NCBI GenBank assembly: GCA_903945325.1
Contig: CAJAVE010000120.1
Span: 1 to 43,204, forward strand
Reading direction: 5' to 3'
DNA length: 43,204 nt
DNA from: an uncultured beta proteobacterium
GTDB taxonomy: Bacteria > Pseudomonadota > Gammaproteobacteria > Burkholderiales > Burkholderiaceae_C
Part shown: one piece after another, positions 15,846-26,859 of the stretch
Numbering within the stretch: the first letter of the stretch is position 1
How the letters are laid out: every line of letters begins with the position of its first letter
The notes under the pieces: generated by a model
The model's input: only the letters and a program-made list of their open reading frames with translations
The model's database searches: none
What the model was told of the DNA's origin: nothing
Made by a program: the position numbers and the translations under genes

Positions 15846-17227
15846 GAATGAATGAAACAAATCCTGCTGTACAGATTCCGCTGCTTATGGACGAAGACGA
15901 CACTGCTTTGAAAGGTCAAACTATCTTCCAAGCCAACGCTGAAACTTCACCTGAACTGGCGGCGGCGGCGATGAATGGCGTGACGAAGGCGACGGGTGAT
16001 GCGGCCGTTGCATCGCGACCTGAAGTCATTCAGGATATGCAGAACCGGTTCAACGACGTGGTGTCGGGCCAATTTGACGCAGATGAGGATCTGGATGAGT
16101 TGACTCCACCAAAACGGGTGTTGGCTCCCATGGCGGAAACACCAAAGCTACACAAGGTTCTGGCCCAGGCAGGTATGGGATCGCGGCTTGAAATGGAGCA
16201 GCTCATCTTGGAAGGACGTATTTCGGTCAACAATGAACCTGCACACATTGGACAACGTATACAGTTCGGTGACAACATAAAAGTCAACGGAAAACCTATC
16301 CGGTTTCGAATCGATCAGCCACCAGCACGCGTGATCGCTTATCACAAGCCTGTCGGGGAGGTCGTTACGCACGATGATCCTCAGAATCGACCAACTGTTT
16401 TTCGCCGTCTCCCAAAATTACATCAGGGTAAGTGGCAGTCGGTTGGACGCCTCGATCTGAATACTGAAGGACTTCTGCTTTTTACCAACTCTGGTGAACT
16501 TGCCAACAACCTGATGCATCCTCGGTTTGGTCTCGAGCGTGAATACGCCGTTCGCGTTTTGGGTTCCTTGAATAAGGAAGAAAAACAGATGTTGCTAGCT
16601 GGCGTCAAACTAGATGACGGTATCGCTCATTTTGGTGCAATTGAGGACGGCGGTGGCGAAGGCTCCAACTGTTGGTACCGAGTGACCATTTCTGAGGGGC
16701 GAAATCGTGAGGTTCGTCGTATGTTTGAGGCGGTCGGCCACGCAGTGAGTCGCTTGATTCGCATTCGCTATGGCGCGATGGTTTTACCCAGGGGACTCAA
16801 GCGCGGCGCCTGTATGGAGCTTGATGAGTCAGACATTCGTGCGCTAGTGCATGCGGCGGGCGGTCGTGGTTCATCAATTGCCGACGGGGAAATTGTTGCT
16901 CCTCGCAGAAATCCCCAAAATCCGGGTCAACGGCGCTCGGGCCGAACTGGCGGACCGCGTGGTGCGAACAATGGACAACGGAGCACATCGCAGGGTGGTT
17001 ACGGGTCATCAAACGGCCCCGCCAGTGCATCCAAAACCGGCAGCAGAACGGACGGAAACCGTTTTGAGAAAGCAGGTGACCGGCGTGGAGGGGTGTCTCA
17101 GCCCGATCCAATGAAAACAGCCTTTGGATACATCGGCGCAGACAGTTTTACGCGCCAACGCCAAGACGCAGGCCAAAAGACACGTGCCGGACAGGGTAGC
17201 GGGCAGCGGCGAAAGGGGCGCGGTTGA
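15842..17227 (+). CDS. rluB: 23S rRNA pseudouridine synthase RluB
   Basis: An RsuA/RluB-family enzyme that modifies U2605 of 23S rRNA. At 461 residues it is much longer than E. coli RluB (291). An acidic N-terminal extension (1 to about 98) is followed by the S4 domain ([14 protein letters not shown], about 101-114). The catalytic core has [19 protein letters not shown] with the essential D205 and [15 protein letters not shown] (about 284-298). From about 345 the tail is low-complexity and rich in Gly, Arg, Ser and Gln ([27 protein letters not shown]), like RNA-binding or disordered tails of other betaproteobacterial RluB proteins. It is translationally coupled to scpB. Confidence 0.93.
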   Translation: MRMNETNPAVQIPLLMDEDDTALKGQTIFQANAETSPELAAAAMNGVTKATGDAAVASRPEVIQDMQNRFNDVVSGQFDADEDLDELTPPKRVLAPMAETPKLHKVLAQAGMGSRLEMEQLILEGRISVNNEPAHIGQRIQFGDNIKVNGKPIRFRIDQPPARVIAYHKPVGEVVTHDDPQNRPTVFRRLPKLHQGKWQSVGRLDLNTEGLLLFTNSGELANNLMHPRFGLEREYAVRVLGSLNKEEKQMLLAGVKLDDGIAHFGAIEDGGGEGSNCWYRVTISEGRNREVRRMFEAVGHAVSRLIRIRYGAMVLPRGLKRGACMELDESDIRALVHAAGGRGSSIADGEIVAPRRNPQNPGQRRSGRTGGPRGANNGQRSTSQGGYGSSNGPASASKTGSRTDGNRFEKAGDRRGGVSQPDPMKTAFGYIGADSFTRQRQDAGQKTRAGQGSGQRRKGRG

Positions 17228-17272
17228 AACTCTTCGAATGCTAAAATCAAAAGCTTTGTTTCAGGTTGAAAC
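17222..17272 (+). promoter_or_regulatory. ndk promoter region with GGTTGAAAC repeats
   Basis: GGTTGAAAC occurs at 17222-17230, spanning the rluB stop, and again at 17264-17272, exactly 42 bases (about four helical turns) apart. The second copy is half of an inverted repeat GTTTCA-GGT-TGAAAC (17258-17272). Between them is an extended -10-like TGCTAAAAT (17238-17246), which would place a start near 17253 with the inverted repeat in the early leader. No -35 is evident. This suggests that ndk has its own regulated promoter. Confidence 0.4.
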
Positions 17273-17308
17273 AAGAATACTGCCTACCTATCCAGTTGAG
17301 GAAATATT

Positions 17309-17734
17309 ATGACAATCGAACGTACTCTATCTATCATCAAACCAGACGCTGTCGCCAAGAACGTAATTGGTCAAATATATGCACGCTTTGAGGCTGCTGG
17401 CCTGAAGGTAGTGGCGTCCCGCATGGCGCACTTGTCGCGCGTTGAAGCGGAAGCGTTTTATGCTGTCCATAAGGCGCGCCCTTTCTTCAAGGATCTTGTG
17501 GACTTTATGATTTCCGGTCCCGTCATGATCCAGGCTCTGGAAGGGGACAACGCTATTTTGAAGCACCGCGACCTCATGGGTGCAACTGACCCCAAGAAAG
17601 CTGCCCCCGGAACGATCCGCGCCGATTTCGCAGACAGTATTGATGCCAATGCTGTACACGGTTCTGATGCTGCTGAAACTGCCGCGGTGGAAATCGCGTT
17701 CTTTTTTGCTGGCATGAACGTGTACTCTCGCTAA
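17309..17734 (+). CDS. ndk: Nucleoside diphosphate kinase
   Basis: It moves the gamma phosphate of ATP to nucleoside diphosphates, balancing NTP and dNTP pools through a phosphohistidine intermediate. It has 141 residues, the normal bacterial length. The N-terminus [12 protein letters not shown] contains the nucleotide-binding Lys11. The active-site histidine is H117 in [12 protein letters not shown], the same position as in E. coli. GAGG stands before the ATG at 17309 (seven bases). It is followed after eight bases by rlmN, the conserved ndk-rlmN order of proteobacteria. Confidence 0.98.
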   Translation: MTIERTLSIIKPDAVAKNVIGQIYARFEAAGLKVVASRMAHLSRVEAEAFYAVHKARPFFKDLVDFMISGPVMIQALEGDNAILKHRDLMGATDPKKAAPGTIRADFADSIDANAVHGSDAAETAAVEIAFFFAGMNVYSR

Positions 17735-17742
17735 ACCTCGCA

Positions 17743-18906
17743 ATGACGGCCAACCTGCTTGATTTTGATCTCGACGGATTGGCCGCTTTTTGTGAACGGC
17801 TTGGGGAAAAGCGTTTTCGGGCAACGCAATTGTTTCGATGGATTCACCAAAAAGGAGCCGCAGATTTTGATGAAATGAGCGATCTGGCAAAGTCTTTGCG
17901 CGAAAAGCTCAAGACCAGTGCTGAAGTCACTGCCATTCCATTGCTGGCGCAGCACATATCTTCGGACGGAACGATCAAATGGCTTTTTGACGTTGGAGGT
18001 GGAAACGCGATAGAGACGGTTTTTATTCCTGACGACGACAGGGGGACATTATGTATTTCATCGCAAGCTGGGTGCGCTGTTGCCTGTAGGTTTTGTTCGA
18101 CGGGGCATCAAGGTTTTAGCAGGAACCTGACCGTCGCGGAAATCATTTCCCAACTGTGGTTCGCCGAGCATTTCTTGCGCAAACATTTGGGCCAAAGTGA
18201 CCGCGTCATATCGAATGTCGTGATGATGGGCATGGGCGAGCCGCTTCAGAACTACGCAGCTCTGGTGCCAGCTCTGCGCGTCATGTTGGATGACCATGCC
18301 TATGGGCTGTCTCGGCGTAGAGTGACGGTGTCTACCTCCGGCGTCGTGCCGATGATCGACCGGCTCGGGCGGGACTGCCCAGTTGCATTGGCTGTCTCGT
18401 TGCATGCCAGTAACGACGCCTTGAGAGACGAACTCGTTCCATTGAATAGGAAGTATCCACTGGCAGATTTATTGCAAGCTTGCAAGCGCTATCTGGAGGT
18501 CGCGCCACGGGATTTCGTAACATTTGAATATTGCATGCTCAACGGAGTAAACGATACGATTGCGCATGCGGACGAACTCGTAGAACTGGTTCGCTCGTAC
18601 GGTGCGCACAAAGCTTGGTGCAAGTTCAATTTGATACCCTTCAACCCGTTTCCTGCGTCGGGCTTGACCCGGTCTTCAGTAGCTGCAGTTGCTTCGTTTG
18701 CAAAAATCCTGAGTGACTCGGGAATTGTGACTACGATCCGCAAGACCCGTGGTGATGATATTGATGCCGCTTGCGGACAATTGGCTGGTGACATCAAGGA
18801 TCGAACGAATGTTCGTACTCGGCTGAGTAAGCATAGGCTTATCACGATTAACCAAGACAAAAGACCAACCCGCGTTGGCAAAGAGGACACAGTCAATGAC
18901 TGCTAA
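17743..18906 (+). CDS. rlmN: Dual-specificity 23S rRNA/tRNA methyltransferase RlmN
   Basis: A radical-SAM enzyme that methylates C2 of A2503 in 23S rRNA and A37 in some tRNAs. It has 387 residues. The 4Fe-4S-binding CxxxCxxC is C111-C115-C118 ([10 protein letters not shown]). The methyl-accepting/resolving cysteine pair is expected to include C344 in [21 protein letters not shown] (about 165-175) and VSLHASND (about 221-228) are family motifs. It overlaps the next gene (pilW) by 11 bases and follows ndk by eight, so it sits in the middle of a tightly packed operon. Confidence 0.97.
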   Translation: MTANLLDFDLDGLAAFCERLGEKRFRATQLFRWIHQKGAADFDEMSDLAKSLREKLKTSAEVTAIPLLAQHISSDGTIKWLFDVGGGNAIETVFIPDDDRGTLCISSQAGCAVACRFCSTGHQGFSRNLTVAEIISQLWFAEHFLRKHLGQSDRVISNVVMMGMGEPLQNYAALVPALRVMLDDHAYGLSRRRVTVSTSGVVPMIDRLGRDCPVALAVSLHASNDALRDELVPLNRKYPLADLLQACKRYLEVAPRDFVTFEYCMLNGVNDTIAHADELVELVRSYGAHKAWCKFNLIPFNPFPASGLTRSSVAAVASFAKILSDSGIVTTIRKTRGDDIDAACGQLAGDIKDRTNVRTRLSKHRLITINQDKRPTRVGKEDTVNDC

Positions 18907-19723
18907 GTTGCGAATTGGCGTTACAGCGCTTTCATGCGTGTTGTGGTCGTGTCTGATGTGTACATTTGTCGTCTTTTTGACGGGGTGTGCGTCCAATGCA
19001 TTGAGCACAAGTATGAACTCTGACCTGGTGACGGACTCTGATGAGCCTGAAACGCGCAAACGTGCCCGCTTGCGACTGGAATTGGCAGTGGCATATTTCG
19101 ACAAAGGGCAGACTACCGATGCACTTGATCACCTGAAGCAATCAATTTTAGCAGATCCGAATCTATTCGAAGCCTATAACCTTCGAGGTTTGATCTACAT
19201 GCGTCTAAATGACGTGCCACTCGCTGAAGAGAGTTTTCGACGAGCGCTTGCAATAAACCCCAAATCGGCTTCGGTTCAGCACAATTACGGCTGGCTATTG
19301 TGCCAGCAAGCACGACTGCCAGAAGCGGTCCAATTGTTCGGCAGTGCGCTTGCGAACCCGAATTATGGAGACCGGGCGAAAACTTGGATGACTCAGGGTC
19401 TTTGTCAACAAAAGTATGCGCAGCATGCAGATGCTGAGGCCAGTTTTTTGAGATCGTATGAGCTGGATGCCGGAAACCCAATCACGGCTTACAACCTTTC
19501 ATTGCTTTTGTATCAGCGAGCAGATTTCGTCCGGGCGCAGTTTTATGTGCGACGACTGAACAACAGCGAGCTTGCAAATGCAGAATCGTTGTGGCTTGGA
19601 ATCAAGGTAGAACGTCGACTGGACAACCGTGAAGCGACTTTACAACTTGGAGCCCAGCTTAAAAAGCGATTCCCTCAGTCACGGGAGTATCTGGCGTTAG
19701 AACGAGGTGCGTTCAATGAGTGA
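18896..19723 (+). CDS. pilW: Type IV pilus biogenesis/stability lipoprotein PilW (PilF)
   Basis: An outer-membrane pilotin that places or stabilises the PilQ secretin of type IV pili. It has 275 residues from the ATG at 18896, which has GAGGA eight bases upstream; a TTG at 18875 is rejected. The signal peptide ends in the lipobox FLTGC with C31 lipidated. Tandem TPR repeats run through about 60-250 ([43 protein letters not shown] and similar, each a typical 34-residue unit). It lies between rlmN and a rodZ-like gene, the conserved rlmN-pilF-rodZ-ispG order. Confidence 0.92.
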   Translation: MTAKLRIGVTALSCVLWSCLMCTFVVFLTGCASNALSTSMNSDLVTDSDEPETRKRARLRLELAVAYFDKGQTTDALDHLKQSILADPNLFEAYNLRGLIYMRLNDVPLAEESFRRALAINPKSASVQHNYGWLLCQQARLPEAVQLFGSALANPNYGDRAKTWMTQGLCQQKYAQHADAEASFLRSYELDAGNPITAYNLSLLLYQRADFVRAQFYVRRLNNSELANAESLWLGIKVERRLDNREATLQLGAQLKKRFPQSREYLALERGAFNE

Positions 19724-20654
19724 ACTGAACTTGTCCGGATCGCCAGTTGAAATCGCTGACGTCAGTGGGGTTGCTGGATTGACGGCTGGTGTGATTTTGC
19801 GCAACGCGAGGGAAGCCGCTGGCTTGCACATAGCTGCGTTGGCAGTTTCAATGAAAATCCCCGTAAAAAAGCTGGAGGCGTTGGAAGGTGACAGACTTGA
19901 GTTGCTACATGACGCAGTTTTTATACGAGCCTTGGCTGCGAGTGTTTGCCGGACACTAAAAATTGACTCTGCGCCAGTGTTGGCGAAACTTCCATCGAAT
20001 ACAGCACCTCGACTGAATTCTGATGAACGTGGAATAAACGAACCATTCCATCCAGCGGGCAACAAGAAAGGGCTTTCTATCCCCGCAATTTTTACCAGGC
20101 CGCAGGCATTGATAGTATTGTTTTTACTAGCAGGAATCGTTGCAGTCTTCCTCTTGCCCCAGGAAAAAATAGCCCAAAACACACCTGACCCGTCGCTTCA
20201 GATGCCAAAAGTGGGTGACCAATCGGATTCACCTTCGTCTGGCGTGCCCGAAGGCGCTACAAGTGTTCCATCTGTAGCTCCTTCCGGTGTGGCATTAATC
20301 GGTGGCAAAGAAAATGGTGGAGTCAATGCGATCCCTCCACAAGTGGCACTGAATACAGTGTCCGGTCCAACGCCACTGGAAATAAATGCCATCGCCGGTA
20401 GCCCTGTAGTGTCAAGATCTGGCACCATTGTTTTCACAGCTAAAGCTGCCTCTTGGGTCAAGGTGGTTGATTCAGCTGGAGTCGTCCAATTGAGCAAGAC
20501 ATTGGCAGACGGCGAGGTCGCAAGTGCGTCCGGATCGGAACCGCTGTCGATTGTCGTCGGACGAGCGGATGTTGTTGATGTTGAGGTTCGCGGCAAGGCT
20601 TTCAATTTGACAGCCATTGCCAAGGAAAATGTTGCTCGATTTGAGGTGAAGTAG
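19716..20654 (+). CDS. rodZ: RodZ-like membrane protein with HTH and DUF4115 domains
   Basis: A bitopic inner-membrane protein that links the MreB cytoskeleton to cell-wall elongation and helps maintain rod shape. It has 312 residues from the ATG at 19716, with GAGG eight bases upstream; GTG at 19707 is less likely. An N-terminal helix-turn-helix (23-93, [19 protein letters not shown]) is followed by a basic segment, one transmembrane helix (129-147, about [19 protein letters not shown]), a Pro/Ser/Gly-rich periplasmic linker and a C-terminal beta domain (about 225-312). The four-base GTG/stop junction with ispG suggests coupled translation. Betaproteobacterial RodZ is divergent, so the function rests on architecture and position. 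Confidence 0.85.
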   Translation: MSELNLSGSPVEIADVSGVAGLTAGVILRNAREAAGLHIAALAVSMKIPVKKLEALEGDRLELLHDAVFIRALAASVCRTLKIDSAPVLAKLPSNTAPRLNSDERGINEPFHPAGNKKGLSIPAIFTRPQALIVLFLLAGIVAVFLLPQEKIAQNTPDPSLQMPKVGDQSDSPSSGVPEGATSVPSVAPSGVALIGGKENGGVNAIPPQVALNTVSGPTPLEINAIAGSPVVSRSGTIVFTAKAASWVKVVDSAGVVQLSKTLADGEVASASGSEPLSIVVGRADVVDVEVRGKAFNLTAIAKENVARFEVK

Positions 20655-21922
20655 TGGATTCCCGTGCACCGATAGCCCTTTCGAATCCCGTTCGGAGAGA
20701 TGCATTGCAGGCTCGCGTGGCGTGGGGCTCGCGTATTGTGACTGTCGGTGGCGACGCTCCCGTGCGCCTGCAGTCGATGACTAATACCGATACGGCGGAC
20801 GCTATTGGTACGGCCATTCAAGTCAAGGAGCTTGCCATTGCAGGGTCGGAGTTGGTTCGCATCACAGTTAATACCCCGGAAGCGGCTCAGGCGGTTCCCT
20901 ATGTGAGGGAGCAATTGGACCGCATGGGTATTGATGTACCTTTGATCGGTGATTTCCATTTCAATGGCCACCGCCTCCTTACTGACTACCCCGAATGTGC
21001 AAAAGCGCTTTCCAAGTATCGGATAAACCCTGGGAACGTTGGTAAGGGTGACAAGAGGGATCATCAATTTTCTCTAATGATCGAAGCTGCCTTGCGATGG
21101 GACAAGGCTGTTCGGATAGGCGTAAATTGGGGTAGTTTGGACCAGGAACTATTAGCCCACTTGATGGATGAAAATAGTCAGCGGTCCGTCCCTTGGGGGG
21201 CCAAACAGGTGACGTATGAAGCTTTGATCACGTCAGCAATCTCGTCGGCCAAAAGGGCCGAAGAAATTGGCATGGACGCCAGTCAGATTCTACTTTCCTG
21301 CAAGGTTAGCGGAGTTCAGGATTTAGTTGCGGTCTATCGCGAATTGGGAAAACGTTGTAGATATCCCTTGCATTTGGGACTTACTGAAGCAGGAATGGGT
21401 TCGAAAGGCACCGTGGCTTCTTCTGTTGCTCTGGGGGTTTTGCTGCAAGAGGGCATTGGTGACACGATTCGGGTTTCGTTGACTCCAGCCCCTGGTGAGG
21501 CACGCTCGCAGGAGGTTGTCATTGCTTCAGAGATTCTGCAAGCATTGGGTCTGCGCAATTTTGTACCGAGCGTCACCGCTTGTCCGGGCTGTGGACGCAC
21601 AACCAGTACGACGTTTCAGGAGTTGACGCAGCAAATCGATGATTTTTTGAGGGCAAAGATGCCTGTTTGGCGTGAAAGTTTTCCCGGCGTCGAAAATCTC
21701 AAGGTTGCTGTGATGGGTTGTATCGTTAACGGCCCTGGGGAGAGCAAACATGCCGATATTGGTATCAGCCTGCCTGGTACGGGGGAGGCACCAGCTGCGC
21801 CTGTATTTATCGATGGCGAGAAGCGAATGACGCTGAGGGGAAATTCCATTGCGACCGATTTTCAGGTCGTGGTCGAGAATTACATCCAGCAGCGCTTTGG
21901 CACCGGTTCAGCAACAATTTGA
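20654..21922 (+). CDS. ispG: 4-hydroxy-3-methylbut-2-enyl diphosphate synthase IspG
   Basis: It catalyses the penultimate step of the MEP isoprenoid pathway, reducing MEcPP to HMBPP with a 4Fe-4S cluster. It has 422 residues. The TIM-barrel start [19 protein letters not shown] and [12 protein letters not shown] are family hallmarks. Cluster ligands are in CPGCGRTT (two cysteines, about 308-311) and [16 protein letters not shown] (about 353-368). The start is GTG at 20654, whose G is the last base of the rodZ stop codon. The gene ends immediately before hisS. The order rodZ-ispG-hisS matches that in E. coli. Confidence 0.97.
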   Translation: MDSRAPIALSNPVRRDALQARVAWGSRIVTVGGDAPVRLQSMTNTDTADAIGTAIQVKELAIAGSELVRITVNTPEAAQAVPYVREQLDRMGIDVPLIGDFHFNGHRLLTDYPECAKALSKYRINPGNVGKGDKRDHQFSLMIEAALRWDKAVRIGVNWGSLDQELLAHLMDENSQRSVPWGAKQVTYEALITSAISSAKRAEEIGMDASQILLSCKVSGVQDLVAVYRELGKRCRYPLHLGLTEAGMGSKGTVASSVALGVLLQEGIGDTIRVSLTPAPGEARSQEVVIASEILQALGLRNFVPSVTACPGCGRTTSTTFQELTQQIDDFLRAKMPVWRESFPGVENLKVAVMGCIVNGPGESKHADIGISLPGTGEAPAAPVFIDGEKRMTLRGNSIATDFQVVVENYIQQRFGTGSATI

Positions 21923-21930
21923 GAGTTCGC

Positions 21931-23244
21931 ATGGTCGAAAAATCTACTTCCAGTAGAGTGGAAAAGCTTTACGCTGTTAAAGGCATGAATGACATATTGC
22001 CGTCGGACTCCTCTCATTGGGAGTGGTTCGAAGAGCAGGTGCGCAGTCAAATGGTACGGCATGCGTACCGCAATATTCGTACGCCGATCGTTGAGCCAAC
22101 CGCTTTGTTTGTCCGAGGAACGGGTGAAACAACGGATATCGTCGAGAAGGAGATGTATGCCTTTGAGGACAAGCTCAATGGTGAGGCCTTGACATTGCGT
22201 CCCGAAAATACGCCAGGCGTCGTGCGAGCAGCCATTGAACACAACCTGACATACGATGGTGGAAAGCGCCTGTACTACATGGGGCCCATGTTTCGACATG
22301 AGCGTCCACAAAGGGGGCGTTACCGTCAGTTCTATCAGCTGGGTGCAGAGGCGCTAGGATTCGCCGGCCCTGAAATTGATGCCGAATTGATGTTGTTGGC
22401 ACATCAACTGTTGAGCAGTTTGGGCGTACATGGTGTTCGGGTGGAACTCAATAGTTTGGGTGTGGCCAGTGAACGGCACGCCCACAGAGCGGCACTAATC
22501 GCATACTTTCAGAAGCACGCAGATATGCTGGATGCTGACGCGAAGCGCCGTCTGCATGCCAATCCGTTGCGCATTCTTGACTCCAAAAACCCTGCAATGC
22601 AGTCAATGGTGGACCAGGCTCCTCAATTGCTGGATTTTCTCGGTGACCCATCCATGAAGCACTTTGACACGGTCAAAACATTGCTTAGTGCTTGTGGAGT
22701 GCAGTGGAGCGTGAATCCGCGCCTAGTGCGTGGCTTGGATTACTACAGCCATACGGTATTTGAATTCATTACCGATGAATTGGGCGCGCAAGGTACTTTG
22801 TGCGGCGGTGGTCGATACGATGGACTGTTCGAACTGCTAGGTGGCAAACCGACGCCCGCCGTCGGTTGGGGAATGGGTATCGAGCGGGTTCTTGAATTGT
22901 TGAAAGTCCAAGGTTGTTCAAACGTGATTGCATCACCAGACGCCTACGCCATCGTTGCTGAGTGTGGTGGTTTTTCGGTCGCGATGCAATGCCTGCGGGT
23001 CTTGCGGGCGGAAGGTGTCAGTGTTCAGATGCACGGCAGCACGTTGGAGGGGATGGGTAGCATCAAATCCCAATTCAAGCGCGCAGATGCCTCTGGCGCA
23101 CGTTTTGCATTGATTTTTGGTCCGGATGAAATTGCCCAAGGTGTTGTCACGATCAAGTCGCTTCGCGACGGAAGTGGAGCTCAGTTGACACAGGCCTTGA
23201 ACCAACCGTCGCTATGGGCCAGAAGCCTACAATCCCCCGCTTAA
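21931..23244 (+). CDS. hisS: Histidyl-tRNA synthetase
   Basis: A class II synthetase that charges tRNA-His. It has 437 residues from the ATG at 21931; TTG at 21919 overlapping the ispG stop is possible. Motif 1 includes [14 protein letters not shown]. Motif 2 is [20 protein letters not shown], near 110-130. The histidine-specific signatures are [15 protein letters not shown] (about 265-279) and [14 protein letters not shown] (about 290-303). Motif 3 is [13 protein letters not shown]. The C-terminal anticodon-binding domain is at about 335-425. It is distinct from hisZ in this same window, which keeps only the catalytic-domain fold. Confidence 0.97.
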   Translation: MVEKSTSSRVEKLYAVKGMNDILPSDSSHWEWFEEQVRSQMVRHAYRNIRTPIVEPTALFVRGTGETTDIVEKEMYAFEDKLNGEALTLRPENTPGVVRAAIEHNLTYDGGKRLYYMGPMFRHERPQRGRYRQFYQLGAEALGFAGPEIDAELMLLAHQLLSSLGVHGVRVELNSLGVASERHAHRAALIAYFQKHADMLDADAKRRLHANPLRILDSKNPAMQSMVDQAPQLLDFLGDPSMKHFDTVKTLLSACGVQWSVNPRLVRGLDYYSHTVFEFITDELGAQGTLCGGGRYDGLFELLGGKPTPAVGWGMGIERVLELLKVQGCSNVIASPDAYAIVAECGGFSVAMQCLRVLRAEGVSVQMHGSTLEGMGSIKSQFKRADASGARFALIFGPDEIAQGVVTIKSLRDGSGAQLTQALNQPSLWARSLQSPA

Positions 23245-23256
23245 CTGAATACTCTC

Positions 23257-23940
23257 ATGGCAAATCATTTAGATCTCGAAGAACAAGAACAGCTTGATCA
23301 GCTCAAGCATTTCTGGAAGCAATATGGCAATGTGATCACTTGGACTTTGATCGCCGTTTTGGGTGTTGTGGCCGCCTGGAATGGTTTCAATTTTTGGCAG
23401 CGAAATCAATCGGTGCATGCGGCTGCTATGTACGACGAAGTGGAGAAAGTGGTGAGAGGTGGTGATCCGCTGAAAGCGGAAAGAGCCTTTTCAGACATGA
23501 AGGAGCGATTTCCATCAGCCGTCTACACGCAGCAAGCCGGATTGCTGGTGGCGAAGATGGCGCATGAAGCTGGCAAGGCTGATTCCTCCCGGGCAATTCT
23601 GGTTTGGCTTGTCGAAAATGCCAGTGATAAGGGCTACTCCTCGGTCGCCAGATTGCGTTTGTCCGCTCTGCTCATTCAAGTCAAATCTTTTGATGATGCA
23701 CTCAAGTTGCTGAATTCAGGTATTTCTGGAGAGTTTTTAGCTTTGGCTGATGACCGCAGGGGTGATATCTACATTCTTCAGGGGAAAAAAGTCGAGGCAA
23801 AAACCGAATATCAAAAAGCGTTCAAGGGATTCGATGAGCAAACCGAATATCGGCGCTTAGTCGGAGTCAAGCTCAGTGCGCTGGGTGTCGACCCGGTGCT
23901 TCTCGACCGACCGAAGTCGGTGACCGAAGGGGCAAAGTGA
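23257..23940 (+). CDS. yfgM: YfgM-family periplasmic chaperone-like TPR protein
   Basis: An inner-membrane-anchored TPR protein. In E. coli, YfgM works with PpiD at the SecYEG translocon to hand over secreted proteins. It has 227 residues: an acidic N-terminus (MANHLDLEEQEQLDQLKHFW), one transmembrane helix at about 25-45 (VITWTLIAVLGVVAAWNGF), then TPR-like helices in the periplasm. It lies between hisS and bamB, exactly as in E. coli. It overlaps the bamB GTG start by four bases. Confidence 0.9.
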   Translation: MANHLDLEEQEQLDQLKHFWKQYGNVITWTLIAVLGVVAAWNGFNFWQRNQSVHAAAMYDEVEKVVRGGDPLKAERAFSDMKERFPSAVYTQQAGLLVAKMAHEAGKADSSRAILVWLVENASDKGYSSVARLRLSALLIQVKSFDDALKLLNSGISGEFLALADDRRGDIYILQGKKVEAKTEYQKAFKGFDEQTEYRRLVGVKLSALGVDPVLLDRPKSVTEGAK

Positions 23941-25076
23941 TTTTTATGTCATTCATTCGCAAATTATTTCTTAAGCTGTCTCTGACCCTAAGTGCAGTGC
24001 TGGTGTTGACGGGCTGTGCGGGTACCGAAAAGGCGAAGCAGCTTGATTTGGGTCCCAACGTGCCACTTATTGGTGTGCGTTCCGCATGGACGTCCAATAT
24101 TGGGGCGGTAGCATTCCCTTTACAAATTCGCGTTGTAGATAATTTGGTATTTGTTGCTGGATCAGACGGCAATGTTGCAGCCATTGACGCCCGCACTGGT
24201 GGAGACCTTTGGCGGGTGACCTTGGGCGTCAAGTTATCTGCTGGAGTGGGAAGCGATGGCCGGTTTTCGGCGGTGGTCACACGCGACAACGAACTTATTG
24301 CGCTCGACGGAAGCAAAGAAGTTTGGCGCCAAAAATTGGGCGCTGTTACTCTGACCGCTCCGCTGGTTGCGGGTGGCAGGGTGTTCGTATTGTTAGCCGA
24401 TCGATCTGTTGCAGCCTTCGATGCAGCGGGCGGACGCAAGCTATGGCAACAACAACGCAGCGGTGACGCCTTGGTGCTCGGACGATCCGGCATCGTTATG
24501 GCAGTTGGGGACACGTTGGTAACGGGTTTGGGTGGGCGGCTGGTTGGCATGAATCCAATGAATGGAAAATCTCGCTGGGAAGCGCAGGTAGCCAACAGCC
24601 GGGGTACCAACGAAGTTGAGCGACTGGTGGATCTGGTATCCGGCGTGAGCCGCGAGGGCGATATGCTCTGTGTCCGCGCGTTCCAGTCTTCGGTGGGCTG
24701 CGTCGATGCTGCAAAGGGAAATGCGGTTTGGACAAAACCCGCATCTGCGGCCACGGGGTTGGATGGCGACGGTTCTACGATATTCGGAGCCGAGAGCGAT
24801 GGCAGGGTCATTGCTTGGCGTCGCGCAGATGGAGAGCGACTCTGGACGTCTGAGCGTCTGCGTTTTCGCAACTTGAGTGCCCCCCTTCTTATTGGGGACT
24901 CAATTGTCATTGGCGATGAGGTAGGGACACTGCATTTCCTGTCGCGCAATGATGGTGCTCCGCTGAATAGACTCTCAACCGACGGATCACCTATTGTTTC
25001 GAATCTTGTGTTGGTCGGCAAGACAGTCGTCGCTGTCACTCAACGTGGTGGCGTCTTTGGCTTTAGGCCTGAATAA
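23937..25076 (+). CDS. bamB: Outer membrane assembly lipoprotein BamB
   Basis: An eight-bladed beta-propeller lipoprotein that supports BamA in folding outer-membrane proteins. It has 379 residues. The signal peptide ends in LTGC with lipidated C27 (numbering from the GTG at 23937). PQQ-like blade repeats are visible: VFVAGSDGNVAAIDARTG, RVFVLLADRSVAAFDAAGG, TIFGAESDGRVIAWRRADG. The start is uncertain: GTG at 23937 has AAGGGG four bases upstream and overlaps the yfgM stop, while ATG at 23946 gives a shorter N-terminus with a distant ribosome binding site. It is placed before der, as in E. coli. Confidence 0.93.
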   Translation: MIFMSFIRKLFLKLSLTLSAVLVLTGCAGTEKAKQLDLGPNVPLIGVRSAWTSNIGAVAFPLQIRVVDNLVFVAGSDGNVAAIDARTGGDLWRVTLGVKLSAGVGSDGRFSAVVTRDNELIALDGSKEVWRQKLGAVTLTAPLVAGGRVFVLLADRSVAAFDAAGGRKLWQQQRSGDALVLGRSGIVMAVGDTLVTGLGGRLVGMNPMNGKSRWEAQVANSRGTNEVERLVDLVSGVSREGDMLCVRAFQSSVGCVDAAKGNAVWTKPASAATGLDGDGSTIFGAESDGRVIAWRRADGERLWTSERLRFRNLSAPLLIGDSIVIGDEVGTLHFLSRNDGAPLNRLSTDGSPIVSNLVLVGKTVVAVTQRGGVFGFRPE

Positions 25077-25094
25077 CAGCCTGATCCGTAAAGA

Positions 25095-26438
25095 ATGAAA
25101 CCTGTTGTAGCCCTGGTAGGTCGACCCAATGTGGGTAAATCGACCCTTTTTAACCGACTTACAAAAACCCGCGATGCGATCGTGGCCGATTTTGCCGGAC
25201 TGACGCGGGATCGACATTACGGGAACGGAAAGCAGGGTTCGCACGAATACATCGTCATTGACACAGGCGGCTTTGAACCGGATGCAGCCTCTGGCATCTT
25301 CAAGGAAATGGCCAAACAGACTCGGCAAGCGGTTGCGGAGGCAGACATTGTTTTGTTTGTGGTTGATGCGCGGGCGGGTCTTTCAGCGCAGGATCATGAC
25401 ATAGCAAAGTATTTGCGGAAGTTGGGCAAGCCCTGTGTTTTGGTCGCCAATAAGGCTGAGGGGATGACCGCCGGAGCGCAACTCGTGGAGTTTTTTGAGT
25501 TGGGGCTGGGTGAGGTCTTTCCTGTTTCGGCTGCGCACGGTCAAGGTACCAAGCAGTTGGTGGATGTGGCGCTTGAGCGGCTGGCTCTCCCTGAAGTTGA
25601 TGAGGATGCACCGGAGCAGGATCCGGGCGTCATCAAATTGGCGGTAGCCGGGCGCCCTAATGTTGGCAAGTCAACGCTGATTAACACTTGGCTCGGTGAG
25701 GAGAGACTGGTTGCGTTTGATCTGCCAGGTACAACCCGTGACGCCATTTCTGTTCCGTTTGAACGAAACGGGCAGCGGTTTGAGCTGGTTGATACAGCGG
25801 GTCTGCGACGCAGGGGACAAGTATTTGAAGCGATTGAGAAGTTTTCGGTCGTCAAAACGCTGCAAGCTATTGAGTCGTCAAGCGTTGTGCTGTTGTTGAT
25901 TGACGCAACACAGGGTGTGACCGATCAGGATGCCCATATTGCAGGCTATATTCTTGAGTCGGGACGTGCAGTCGTGCTCGCAGTCAATAAATGGGATGCC
26001 GTTGACGAGTACGCAAGAGAACTCGTCAAACGATCCATTGAAACGCGTTTGGGATTCCTGAAGTTTGCGGCCTTGCATCTAATTTCGGCACAAAAGCGGC
26101 AGGGACTTGGCCCGTTGTGGGACTCGATTGCGCAGGCACATAGGGCGGCAAATTGCAAAATGTCAACTCCTGTGCTGACGCGATTGTTGCTTGAAGCGGT
26201 TCAATTTCAGACACCCAAAAAGACCGGCATGTACCGGCCCAAACTTCGATACGCCCATCAAGGTGGAATGAACCCGCCAATCATCATCATTCACGGCAAT
26301 TCACTCGAACACGTGACGGACGCGTATAAGCGCTTTTTGGAAGGCAGGTTCCGTAAGGAGTTCGATCTGATAGGTACTCCCTTACGCATTCAAATGAAGT
26401 CATCCTCGAATCCCTATTCGGGGAAGGACGGGTCTTGA
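25095..26438 (+). CDS. der: Ribosome biogenesis GTPase Der (EngA)
   Basis: An essential double-G-domain GTPase required for maturation of the 50S ribosomal subunit. It has 447 residues. The first P-loop is GRPNVGKST at 9-17, with DTGGFE and NKAEG as later G motifs. The second is GRPNVGKST at 186-194, with [10 protein letters not shown] and NKWD. The C-terminal KH-like domain is at about 360-440 ([20 protein letters not shown]). It ends the ndk-der cluster; hfq begins 118 bases downstream, a gap without a clear terminator. Confidence 0.98.
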   Translation: MKPVVALVGRPNVGKSTLFNRLTKTRDAIVADFAGLTRDRHYGNGKQGSHEYIVIDTGGFEPDAASGIFKEMAKQTRQAVAEADIVLFVVDARAGLSAQDHDIAKYLRKLGKPCVLVANKAEGMTAGAQLVEFFELGLGEVFPVSAAHGQGTKQLVDVALERLALPEVDEDAPEQDPGVIKLAVAGRPNVGKSTLINTWLGEERLVAFDLPGTTRDAISVPFERNGQRFELVDTAGLRRRGQVFEAIEKFSVVKTLQAIESSSVVLLLIDATQGVTDQDAHIAGYILESGRAVVLAVNKWDAVDEYARELVKRSIETRLGFLKFAALHLISAQKRQGLGPLWDSIAQAHRAANCKMSTPVLTRLLLEAVQFQTPKKTGMYRPKLRYAHQGGMNPPIIIIHGNSLEHVTDAYKRFLEGRFRKEFDLIGTPLRIQMKSSSNPYSGKDGS

Positions 26439-26556
26439 ACTCAGTCAACTTGGACATGCCCCCTCGATAGGCACAGGTTTATTGTTTGCCGACAAAATCC
26501 TGTAGGTTCGTGTGTTATCGTCCACTCTTCTTAATTTTTTGAACACGGAGAATATC

Positions 26557-26805
26557 GTGAGCAACAAAGGTCAGCTATTGCAGGACCCATTTCTCAATGC
26601 TTTGCGTCGGGAACATGTGCCAGTGTCTATTTATCTGGTCAATGGCATTAAATTGCAGGGCCAGGTTGAGTCCTTCGACCAATACGTCGTATTGCTGCGC
26701 AATACGGTTACCCAGATGGTTTATAAACACGCCATTTCAACCATCGTTCCAGGTCGGGCGGTCAACCTATCCGCACCGGGCGGAGATTCAACTGAAGCGT
26801 CTTGA
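26557..26805 (+). CDS. hfq: RNA chaperone Hfq
   Basis: A hexameric Sm-like protein that pairs small RNAs with mRNAs. It has 82 residues from the GTG at 26557, supported by GGAG six bases upstream and by the standard N-terminus [13 protein letters not shown]; an upstream ATG-like extension at 26512 is not family-like. The Sm1 region [19 protein letters not shown] and the Sm2 signature [10 protein letters not shown] (56-65) are intact, including Q8 and F40 of the RNA-binding faces. The C-terminal tail is short (about 15 residues), as in other betaproteobacteria. It is followed by hflX after 54 bases, the conserved hfq-hflX order. Confidence 0.97.
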   Translation: MSNKGQLLQDPFLNALRREHVPVSIYLVNGIKLQGQVESFDQYVVLLRNTVTQMVYKHAISTIVPGRAVNLSAPGGDSTEAS

Positions 26806-26859
26806 GTATTCGGGCCTCATTGGCCCGTCGTCAGAAAAGTCAGCGTTTCCATACTCCAT

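Noticed and set aside
26512-26556. Upstream extension of hfq
   Set aside because: Hfq proteins start at SNKGQ; GTG at 26557 has GGAG at good spacing.
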